Source of the DNA: Macrostomum hystrix | Lineage: Eukaryota; Platyhelminthes; Macrostomidae | Direction: 5' to 3' | DNA length: 64,000 nt | NCBI GenBank assembly: GCA_950097015.1 | Contig: CATNEN010000025.1 | Span: forward strand, 9,171,001-9,235,000 | Translations under genes and position numbers: made by a program | Notes under the pieces: generated by a model | Database searches by the model: none | What the model saw: the letters and a program-made list of their open reading frames with translations, nothing else | What the model was told of the DNA's origin: nothing | Part shown: piece after piece, positions 25,401 through 37,400 of the stretch | How the letters are laid out: the number at the start of each line of letters is the position of its first letter | Numbering within the stretch: the first letter of the stretch is position 1

Positions 25401-28400
25401 TAATTATAATTCAAACTCTCTAGCGGTACATACCGGTGATGGCGAGAACGAATGCGCTTCAACGCGACTACTTTTTTGTATGGACCGGGGTGCATCAGAA
25501 TCAAATTAAAACTCAGGTAAGAATGGCAACCTGACACTTTTTGCATTTTACTAGAAGTCTTATCACTCATGTGTTGTACAATAGCTTATTCTATAGTAAA
25601 CACTGGACCCGCAGACAGGGAGGAGGCAATTCTCCCCATTTCGCTGGCTGACTCCTGAGCACACAGATACTGTACGCAGGCATACGCTCACACGCACAGG
25701 TGTGTACGTCTGCCCTGACTTTCTCATCGTCAGGCAGTGTGCACTTCACTGTACATTGGAGGTTGGCCCTCAAGGGCGTAAATTGCATGACAAACCAACC
25801 AAGTCTTCTCTCCGCGGCTGCGCCCCAATCGAATGTGGCCTCGCCGCGGAATCGAGCTCAGGGACCTTGGTGCGAGAGGCAAACGCGTTTGACACCTATG
25901 CCACTAACCCCTCAAGGGCGAATTAAGTAACTTTAAATTAATTGGTCGTGAAGGTTTTAGTTGCTGCTATTTTTAGAAAATCGTATTCAGGAAGCCCCTT
26001 CTTAGCCACCGCACGCCAAAACACGTGACTGACTTAAGCCAATGAAAATTTAAAGACCGATTTTTATCAAATTCGATTCATTTCACTTCAAGTTTGCTGT
26101 TGAAGTGAGTCACTGATAACCCACAAATAATTTCTTAAAGGTGACAGTTTACTTTACCAAAAGATAGATATATTATTGTTAGCCGTATAACTGTACGGTT
26201 CTTAAGAATATGAAATTATGAGGGTTTGATTGCCACTCGACCTGCCAATTGAAATCGAACCTCTGTACAATGTCACGCCGCTCCCACACGCACCGCACGA
26301 CAATCCGTGTGGAACCCCGAGGCACCGCAAATCCACGTGGCTCCAGCTACGCTGCAGGATTCACACACTGGCGGCTTCACCACCTTCCCTCCCATGACTG
26401 CCAGCACGGCCTCTTCAATCCTGAATGCGACCCAGGCGCCGCCGACAACCCAGACTGCCACCAAATCGCAGCAGCAGCAGCAGCAGGCTCGTTTAAAGAG
26501 CGAACTTCAGCAGCATCAGAGAAAAGAGGAGGATCCAAGAGTGGTAATTAGGGAGCGATGTAATCTAGGATCTATAAAACATTTGTTTGCTATAGGTCTA
26601 ACTTCAGTTTAACACCACTCGTTTCTTACTATCATCCAAACAGCATTAATCATCGGTTCTAATCACCCACAAAATTAGTGCTCTTACTCGTACTTTTCAA
26701 ACAGGATGTACATCGTTAAAAATGTGTTGTCTTTTTTTAGTCTAGTTGACTTAAACTTTACAGCAGGGTTTTGGTAACGTCACATACCTTGGGTGCAAAT
26801 GAGAGTTGTGAAACAATCGTTTTGAGATGAGATACGGGAGAGATGAGACACGGGAGAGATGAGACACGGGAGACATGAGACACGGGAGACATGAGACACG
26901 GGAGACATGAGACACGGGAGACATGAGATACGGGAGAGATGAGACAGGGGAGAGATGAGACACGGGAAGAGATGAGACACGGGAGAGATGAGACACGGGA
27001 GAGATGAGACACGGGGAGATGAGACACGGGAGAGATGAGACACGGGAGAGATGAGACACGGGAGAGATGAGACACGGGAGAGATGAGACACGGGAGAGAT
27101 GAGACACGGGAGAGATGAGACACGGGAGAGATGAGACACGGGAGAGATGAGACACGGGAGAGATGAGACACGGGAGAGATGAGACACGGGAGAGATGAGA
27201 CACGGGAGAGATGAGACACGGGAGAGATGAGACACGGGAGAGATGAGACACGGGAGAGATGAGACACGGGAGAGAGCAGATGCGACAATAGAGAGATAAG
27301 ACAGAGTTGAGGTGTGTGAAGGGGCCAGTGTGCGGGACTCAAGAGCATTGCAGAGCTGTAAGTCGCCAATGTCAAAGAGCTTACAGACCTCGAGCTTCAG
27401 AGTTCTACCAGTAAATTTCCTTAATAAATCTAACAGCCCTCCAGCATGATGCTAATAAACTGTATTTTAAACCGCAAACTAAAACGCGCTGAATAATTTA
27501 TTATGGCAGTATGAGTTTCCTTATCCTTATTGCGCTTGTGAAAATCTAGTAAAATGTGCTTAAATTTGTTTGTTTTTTAAGTTTAATTAAACTTGACCTC
27601 TAGCATAGAAAATGCAACCAAACGAATTTACGTTGTTCTTAATCGCTTAAAATCGTTAATTCGCAATATTCGTAGATTTAGCACTGACTTATAATTCAGC
27701 TGAAAAATACTTTCTCTTTTATAGGCACTCTCAGATAGACCGGTAAGTTCAGAAAAAAATTGTCGCCAGCTAAAATACGAGTATTTTCCTTCGAAAATGT
27801 CTTTACTAGAAGTTCCTTACAATTTTTTATACGCACACATGTGAAAACTGAGTGTGGTTGAGCATGCCTGGCTGTCCCGAAATAAGAAAGCTTTATGAAT
27901 TCTCTACATTTTAGCTGACGCTTTTGAGAGATGGGTGAAATGGGGGTTTTACGGGGACTTACCGGGATCTCCACGGGATGATTGAGTCATCGTCAGAGCA
28001 CTGCACCAGTGATGTGGCACGTGTTTTTGCATTCAATTAATATTTGTTTGTTTTGCTATCGCAGCAAGTATTGTTATACTATGCCTGAGCCACTAGCAAA
28101 GTTTTGAAAATCATTTCTGAAATAACTTAATTTCATTTGAACTTTGTTGCAGAAGAACAAGTTATTTGCGTCAGTGGCACAGGCTGCCTACGATATCCGT
28201 GTTAATCAATCCGTGAGTTTCTGTCTGTGCTATGGATTCTATCATTCTGATTCGTTCATTGATTAATTGATTGAAATTCGACTGGATTAAGGCTCGACAT
28301 ACCGTCGGGAACCTCATCGGAGTGGCCGGCCTTGACATCCCGGTGGACCAGTTCGAACGACTGGCCCCCGCCTGGGAGCTGGGCGTGTTGGGCTACATCT

Positions 28401-31400
28401 TCATGGCTACAAACAATGGCTTCATTCTGTTTCATCCGGAGTTCCGGCCCGTTAATGTAAGACGGCGAGATAGTGGGTATTAGAAGTTGGGGTGTTTGGG
28501 GTGGTTGGTGTTTGGGGTGGTGGGTGTTTGGGCTGGTGGGTGTTTGGAGTGGTGGCTGTTTGGGGTGGTGGGTGTTTGGGGTGGTGGGTGTTTGGGGTGG
28601 TGGCTATTTGGGGTGGTGGCTGTTTGGGCTGGTGTGTGTTTGGAGTGGTGGCTGTTTGGGGTGGTGGGTGTTTGGGCTGGTGAGTGTTTGGAGTGGTTGG
28701 TGTTTGGGATGGTGGCTGTTTGGGGTGGTGGGCGTTTGGAGTGGTGGCTGTTTGGGGTGGTGCGTGTTTAGGGTGGTGGGTGTTTGGGGTGGTGGATATT
28801 TGGAGTGGTGGCTGTTTGGGCTGGTGGCTGTTTGGGGTGGTGGCTGTTTGGGGTGGTGGCTGTTTGGGGTGGTGGCTGTTTGGGGTGGTGGCTGTTTGGG
28901 GTGGTGGCTGTTTGGGGTGGTGGCTGTTTGGGGTGGTGGCTGTTTGGAGTGGTGGCTGTTTGGGGTGGTTGGTGTTTGGGGTGGTTGGTGTTTGGGGTGG
29001 TTGGTGTTTGGGGTGGTTGGTGTTTGGGGTGGTTGGTGTTTGGGGTGGTTGGTGTTTGGGGTGGTGGGTGTTTGGGGTGGTGGCTGTTTGGGGTGGTGGC
29101 TGTTTGGGGTGGTGGCTGTTTGGGGTGGTGGCTTTTTGGGCTGGTGGCTGTTTGGGGTGGTGGCTGTTTGGGGTGGTGGCTGTTTGGGGTGGTGGCTGTT
29201 TGGGGTGGTGGCTGTTTGGGGTGTGTAGAGGCTTTGGTTAGTAGTCGAAAGCTTGCTCAACTGAGCGCTGCCCAGTTGCTTGCTCAACTGAGCGCTAGCC
29301 AGCGGGCGACAATATATATATTTGGTTCTCAACTTCTATTTCAAACTAAGTAACTTCTATTTCGCCGGCGGCTCTCCGGCTGGCGTTAGTAACTTCAATT
29401 TCGTCCGCGAGACCGGCCTGCCCAAGTTAGGGTAAATCAATCTCACAAAAAGTAACTTCTATTTCGTCTCTTCAGCACAGCGATTTGTGTTTGCGTCCGC
29501 TCTGTGAAATACGGACTTTGTCCTTGCCTTTGATCTTCGCCGACGCCGCCACCGACTCCGCCGCAGTGGAATTTTAATAATTTTTTCCGAGTGTCGAGAG
29601 ATTTATGGCCCTGTGAATATATGACCATATAGCACAGAATCACAATAAATTCAGCTAATTGGATAGCGCCGACACTTTCACATCCAGCCGCTCTTGAAGC
29701 TCCAATCTTATTATAATATATTTAATAATATTAATATATATATTGGGAACGAGATCTCTCTCTCAATCATGTCACACAACTTTGTTCAAGTCACAGAAAT
29801 GCCTCGCGGAAATTACGGAAAGGTGTCTCAAACAGACCGCCAGCGCCTGATCTCTGCATTTGAAGAAAATGCTGACTGGCTGCAGCTTGCTGTCCAGTTG
29901 GGGATCAACAAGCAAACGGCTCGATCCATCATTACGCGTTTCCGTCGCACTGGACTGCGGGATCCAGCTCGACTGGTTTTGCACGCGCGCGGCAGGGGGC
30001 ACCTCGAGACGTTCGGCGGCGATGCACGGCCTCCCGCCGTCCGTGCCTGCGCCTGGGGTGGCGCCGGTAGCAGCGCTGTATGTGCCTCTGGTGGCGCTGC
30101 TGGTGCCGCTGCCGCTGGTGGCTCCACTGGTGGCGTTGACCCGGCTGGTGGCGGTGGCGTCGGTGGCTGGTCGATTGCGGGCAGGTGCTTGAGGTCCGTG
30201 ATGTGGCGCATGCAGGTCTGGCGCCCTCTGCTCAGCACCAGGGAATCGCCCTTTACCTCGTCGATGGTCCAGGGCTCCGGATCGAAGGGTGTCTTTGTCT
30301 TGGCCGCTGGTCGCCGCCTGTGTAGCACCGAGTCGCCGGCTCTAATGTCGTGGCTTGTGGCCCTTCGGCGGTCGTCGGCGTACCGGGCCATCCGCTGCTT
30401 GGCCTCGTCGCGGGCCCTTGATGCACGCCAGGTTGCGCGGCTGCTGGCGTCGCTGTTGCACGCTGGGGATGACGTCATGGACCTGCCGCTGGAACGAAGT
30501 CCCAGCCTTGGTCTCTGCATCACGGCTGGCGTCGACCCCGTGCTCGAATGTGGGGTGTTGAGGTAGGCTTCTAGCCAGTCCTCCAGAGCCTCCCGCCAGT
30601 CTGTTGACTCGATGTTGGCAATCCTGACGGTCTTGTTGATTGATCGGTTGACGCGTTCCGTGACGCCGTTTGCCTCTGGGTGGTACGATGTGACGAGACG
30701 CTGCTGGATGCCGTTGCTGCCGAGGTAGTCGCGGAACGCTTGCGAACTGAACGGCGGCCCGTTGTCGGACACGAGCTGGGTCGGCCTGCCGAACGTGGCG
30801 AAAAGTTTTCGCAGCTGCTTGGTGACGTAGCCGTCATGGACGACATGCTGATGACGATTGGGTACCGGGAGAAGTGGTCCACAATGACCAGCAGGTGACG
30901 GTTTTGCACCGGTCCGGTGAAGTCGATGCCCAGAGTGTGTCAGGCGTACGGCGGCAGCGGCGTGGCCTGCAGCGGAGCCGCCGGGACTGCCGCTCGATGG
31001 CTCGCTGCTTGGCACGGCAGGCAGGCGTCGCACATGCGCCGCGCTTCTCCAACCATGCCTGCCACCAGACCTTCGCGGACAGTCTGGCCTGTGTCTTCTT
31101 GTCTCCCTGGTGTCCTTGGTGCGCTAGGCGCAGCACTGCTTGTCGTAGAGCCTCGTGGACGACAATCCGGTGTCCTCGTAGCAGGACCCCGTCGGATGCG
31201 GACAGCTCCTGCTTCAGCGCATGCAGGGACCGCAGCGTTTCGTCGCGAAGGTCCCAGTCACCTCCGCGAAGGGCCGCGATGGCTGCCCGCAGCGCTTCGT
31301 CTCTTGCCGTCGCCTCCTTGATCTGCTGCAGCGAGAGTCCCTTCGGGGTGGCGGCTTCGGCGATGCTGTTAATGAAGTTAGTGTCCCTGGACTAACACGA

Positions 31401-34400
31401 ACTGCAGCGACTGCTGAGGGCCCGCTTGGTTGCCGGCTCAGGACATCGCTGGGGTTGGACGGGCCTGGCCTGTATGTTGTCTCGAACACCAGGTCCTGGA
31501 TGATCAGTGCCACCCGGGAACTGGGCTTGAAGAGGTGCACCAGCGGCTTGTGATCGGTGACGACTCGGAAGCCGGGTGAGCCGCTGAGTTAGTGGCGGAA
31601 GCGGAGGCAGCCGAATTTAACCGTGAGAGCCTCCCGCTCAGTCTGCGAGTAGCGCGCCTCTACGGCCGTCAGAGCGCGGCTGGCGTAGGCGATTGGTCTC
31701 AGGCTGCCGTCTGGCTGTTGCTGGCTGAGGATTGTCCCGAGGCCGGTCGGGCTGGCGTACACGATCACTTCTGTCGGCTTCCGCTTGTTGAAGAACGTTA
31801 ACGTGTTGCTGGCATCGATGGAGCTCTTGACGGCGTTAAAGGCAGCGTCTTCCGCCGCTTTCGAGGTCCAGGCGGCCTCCCTTCTGGTCAGGTTTCTGAG
31901 AGGCTTTGCAATGTCTGCGAGCTGTGGGTTTTTGGGGTGGTGGGAGTTTGGGGTGGTGGCTGTTTGGGGTGGTGGGTGTTTGAGGTGGTGGCTGTTTGGG
32001 GTGGTGGGAGTTTGGGGTGGTGGCTGTTTGGGGTGGTGGGTGTTTGAGGTTCTGGGTGTTTGGGGTGACGAGTATTTGGGTGGCGGGTATTTGTGGTGGT
32101 GGGTGGTGGATGTTAGAGGTGTTGGATATTTGGGGTTGGTGGTGTTTGGCATGGTGCGTATTTATACGGAGGTGGTTGTTAGGCGTGGTGAGTATTAGGG
32201 GCTGTGTGTATTTGGGATGACGGCTATTTGGGGAGGTGGGTTTTTGCTGTGGCTGCGGTTGGTTGGCTTTTGGGGTATCAATTGGATTTCCTAAAGTCAG
32301 AAAATCAATTTAAAAGCAGTAGGCTGTTAGATTATGTTCATTCGAAGATCGATTAGAATTCTAAAATTAATTTTTTAGGAGAACGGCGATATGCAGATGT
32401 TCTACAACAATCAGGACATTGCGGACATTGAATTCCCAGCTGACGACACTCCAATCAACGGCAAGCCGAACTACGATCTTCCTCTGCGAGTCGCCATGAT
32501 CAAGCGTCAGACAGGCGCCATCAATATGGTCAGGGTCAAGACATTCGACCATATGGTGAGTAGAAGTCGGGCAGAATGTCCGGGTAGAAGTCACAGCTCA
32601 GGACCAATATAAGACACCTGTAAATTTTTTGCAACAAAAGCAAAGTCCATCCCGTCCGCCTCCAGAGTCGCGGCATGTTACAGCAGTTCCGCTACTTTTA
32701 CGCTCCGCTGAACTCCACCGCGCCAGCTGGTGTCGCCAGCGAAACCCGAGCGACGCCTTTCTCTCTCGGCCTCGTCCTGCCCTGGCGCTCCGACAAGCAG
32801 TGGCCGCCCGTGGCTGCCTACAAAAACCCGCCATCAACTCCAGTCCACAGCCTGAAGCTGGATTACCTGGCTGACTTGCTCTCCCGGCGTCTGGCAAACG
32901 CAACTTGCGACGCGGCATCGCCTGCTTCGTACAAAACAGGCCTGGCCGACTATGAGTTCTGCGACTTCCCCAGCGAACTGCTGTCTCAGTACAGCGTCAA
33001 CCCGCTGTGCGCGCTGGCTTCAGTGCTGCAGATGCCGGAGGCCAAGCAGAGGTCAATGAGCTGCTCAGCTGAGTACCTGAGTCGAGTGCTGATTGACGCG
33101 GGCAGCACAAGCGAGGTGGCGAAGGACTGGCCGACAAGCATGAACTCCGTGGCGCGGGCCCAGCTGGGCGCCGGCCTGGTGTTCCTGTGGACAGCAGCCG
33201 GACTGGCTCGGTGGCAGCAGCCGCCGGCGGGCGACCCACAGGCCGTCATCGACGCCAGTTTTGCCGCGGCTCGACGCAACGGCTCTCGGGATGGTGTGTA
33301 CGAGCGCACTGCCCTGCTGGCAGCCGCCGCATCGGAAGCGTCGCTACCGCTGACGGTGTTGTCGGCGCCATCAGGTGATTCAGTGTCCGCTAGGATCAAG
33401 GCCAACACCAGTGTGCCGATCTACCTGACCTCCGCGCTGCGAGTCGGCGCCAGCGTAGTCGGCGTCATCGGCGCCGAGCTCAACTACGATCGGCTTGCTG
33501 AGTACTTCACGGCCGCCACACGGACTTGCGCCGGTGGCGGCTCTGGGTGCCCCACCTGCGCCCAGACCAATGTGCGCTGCTACCTGCTGGACGGTAGCGG
33601 CGCCGTCGTTGTGTCAGAGAGTCCTGCCGATGTTGGAAAAACTTTCGACATTGTGAACTGCCCTGCTATGCGGCTCATGATGAATCGCAGCATATTTGTC
33701 AGGTGACTATTTTTAATTCAGCCGAAGGTATCTTTGGCTTTGGGGCTTGATTTGAACCATGAAATCTGCATTGACAGTGACTCCAGAAATTCAAAATGTA
33801 AAATTGCCCATATTTTCTAAAATATCCTCAAAGGTGTTATCTAGACAACTTTGCTGACATCCAGTAACAAAATCATCTTACTTTGGCTTTATATTTCCAG
33901 CATGAGAGCCTACGACTTTCAAGCTGTATGCCTCAATAAAACACCTGTTGATAGCTCCGCTTCTACATTGTTGAATGTGAGTTCGAATTGTCTAATAATT
34001 TTGCGAAGTACGCTCGTATAACAAAACAATTGAAGTCTAAAAAAACATATATTTCTTTTTTTATAGCCCATCAGAGCCGTGATACGTCTCATTTCGTGGG
34101 TTGTGGTCGAAGGATTCTTGTGAGAACAGATCGATCAGTATTTAATTTGTACATTAGAATGTTGTTAAATAAACGTTTGTGACATGATGCCTTGAGACAA
34201 TTTTCCAGACTGCTATCAGATGCGACTATGTCAACATTTCAAGCCATCAAAACTGCGGCTCAAGGTGATTTGCTGCTTAATTAAGCTCGTAGATGGTTAA
34301 CTTTGCCCGTGCCTCGCAGGTTGCATATGAACAAATTTGGAAGTTCAAGTTTTCCTTCTCTCGCAGATTTTGGCATGGTTTTGACCGGTGACGCCGAGAA

Positions 34401-37400
34401 GTGCCACCGCATCGATGCTTCCCGACCCGACAGCATTCGGAAAGTCTACGAGCGAGTCGACACACTCGTAGCCGAAACCGCCAACTCTTTCGACAAGTCT
34501 ACGGATGCGGCTACGAAGCTGCAGGAGATTCGGCGTCGCCTCATGCAGCCGCTGTGCATAGGACGCACCGGAGACGATCGAGATGAGGAGGCCGCCTGCG
34601 AGTACCTGTGCAAACTGCTGCCAGAGCAGTTTGGCATCGGCTTTGTCGCTGACCTACTGGCCAGCTGTACACAGTTCACTGAGGCCCAGGTCGACTGCAC
34701 CATCCAGAGGACTCTACTGCGCAGGGAGCAGCAGCAGCCGCTGCCAGCGACGGGGGCCATGCGACTCCGGTGTCCGGCGCTAGGACAATGTGACTCCTGC
34801 CAGACTGGAGCCAACGGTTCCTCGCTATTGTAGGTTTCGTCGCAATGAGTGCACCAGACTTGTCCCAAACGCTGTACATAAAATAAGAGTAGGATCGCGA
34901 AGACCTGTACAGTATTTGGTATAACAATGACAAAGCTCTTCCATGTTGTCTATTGGCCACGGAACAAATCTGTAATAAGATAGTCAAGCTCGCACCAAAG
35001 TGCATTGTGTTTACGCGAGCTTGTATGCATGAGAATACCGATTACGCTCCTACGTTTACTTGAAGCCTTGTTTTGGAAGGTTTGAGCAACTTTGAGTAAA
35101 AATGTAATTATCAGGGCCAATCCCAAGTAACAGTGAATGTGAATTGTGAGCTCTGTCTGACGTTTGGAAAGTCGGGTCCTCGGGTGTATTAGAGCGTATC
35201 CATGTGCTGCGCGCCTTCTAAATCTTAGTCGCCAAACTTCAGTGCTCTCAATGTTTGCCACTTCCGAACAATACAGTTTACCAGCCTCAAACAGCGATAG
35301 ATTATATTTTAACTGTTCGAAACCATCTTTACAGAATTACCTAACATACCCCCTCTGCAGCGACGTGTATGTCCGGCAGGTGGCGGGCACCAATTTGATC
35401 TTTGTGGCTGTCGCCGGCGACCCGAACTGCGACTGCACCGGCTGTCCGTTGGCTGTGGTCAGCGAAAAACTCGACGTCGTTCGCAATGTCACCGCCCAGC
35501 AGCGCTACAGGGAGAGGCCGCCATGGAGTAGGCCGAATATTGTGCTTACGGTAGGCTACTCAATGAGTTCAGTGTGTTCTCTGACAGCCTTAGCAACCCA
35601 ACACTCAATGAGTTCAGTGTGTTCTCTGACAGCCTTATCAACCCAACACTCAATGAGTTCAGTGTGTCCTCTGACAGCCTTATCAACCCAACACTCAATG
35701 AGTTCAGTGTGTCCTCTGACAACCTTAGCAACCCAACACTCAATGAGTTCAGTGTGTCCTCTGACAGCCTTAGCAACCCAACACTCAATGAGTTCAGTGT
35801 GTTCTCTGACAGCCTTAGCAACCCAACACTCAATGAGTTCAGTGTGTCCTCTGACAGCCTTAGCAACCCAACACTCAATGAGTTCAGTGTGTTCTCTGAC
35901 AGCCTTAGCAACCCAACACTCAATGAGCTCAGTGTGTTCTCTGACAGCCTTAGCAACCCAACACTCAATGAGTTCAGTGTGTTCTCTGACAACCTTAGCA
36001 ACCCAACACTCAATGAGTTCAGTGTGTTCTCTGACAGCCTTAGCAACCCAACACTCAATGAGCTCAGTGTGTTCTCTGACAGCCTTAGCAACCCAACACT
36101 CAATGAGCTCAGTGTGTTCTCTGACAGCCTTAGCAACCCAACACTCAATGAGTTCAGTGTGTTCTCGGACAGCCTTAGCAACCCAAAACTCAATGAGTTC
36201 AGTGTGTTCTCTGACAGCCTTATCAACCCAACACTCAATGAGTTCAGTGTGTTCTCTGACAGCCTTAGCAACCCAACACTCAATGAGTTCAGTGTGTTCT
36301 CTGACAGCCTTAGCAACCCAACACTCAATGAGTTCAGTGTGTTCTCTGACAGCCTTAGCAACCCAACACTCAATGAGTTCAGTGTGTTCTCTGACAGCCT
36401 TATCAACCCAACACTCAATGAGTTCAGTGTGTTCTCTGACAACCTTAGCAACCCAACACTCAATGAGTTCAGTGTGTTCTCTGACAGCCTTAGCAACCCA
36501 ACACTCAAGGAGTTCAGTGTGTTCTCTGACAACCTTAGCAACCCAACACTCAATGAGTTCAGTGTGTTCTCTGACAGCCTTAGCAACCCAACACTCAATG
36601 AGTTCAGTGTGTTCTCTGACAGCCTTAGCAACCCAACACTCAATGAGTTCAGTGTGTTCTCTGACAGCCTTAGCAACCCAACACTCAAGGAGTTCAGTGT
36701 GTTCTCTGACAACCTTAGCAACCCAACACTCAATGAGTTCAGTGTGTTCTCTGACAGCCTTAGCAACCCAACACTCAATGAGTTCAGTGTGTTCTCTGAC
36801 AGCCTTAGCAACCCAACACTCAATGAGCTCAGTGTGTTCTCTGACAGCCTTAGCAACCCAACACTCAATGAGTTCAGTGTGTTCTCTGACAGCCTTAGCA
36901 ACCCAACACTCAATGAGTTCAGTGTGTTCTCTGACAGCCTTAGCAACCCAACACTCAATGAGTTCAGTGTGTTCTCTGACAGCCTTAGCAACCCAACACT
37001 CAATGAGTTCAGTGTGTTCTCTGACAGCCTTAGCAACCCAACACTCAATGAGCTCAGTGTGTTCTCTGACAGCCTTAGCAACCCAACACTCAATGAGTTC
37101 AGTGTGTTCTCTGACAGCCTTAGCAACCCAACACTCAATGATTTCAGTGTGTTCTCTGACAACCTTAGCAACCCAACACTCAATGAGTTCAGTGTGTTCT
37201 CTGACAGCCTTAGCAACCCAACACTCAATGAGCTCAGTGTGTTCTCTGACAGCCTTAGCAACCCAACACTCAATGAGTTCAGTGTGTTCTCTGACAGCCT
37301 TAGCAACCCAACACTCAATGAGTTCAGTGTGTTCTCTGACAACCTTAGCAACCCAACACTCAATGAGTTCAGTGTGTTCTCTGACAGCCTTAGCAACCCA

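Noticed and set aside
29694-30566. A 290-codon forward frame as a real gene
   Set aside because: Only the first part (to about 29965) resembles a transposase HTH. The rest is the complement of a minus-strand retroelement integrase region.
34303-34366. Extension of alpha2delta exon 21 upstream to an ATG at 34303
   Set aside because: The acceptor TTTCCTTCTCTCGCAG at 34366 is strong, and starting at 34367 restores the phase from exon 20. The upstream open part is intronic.
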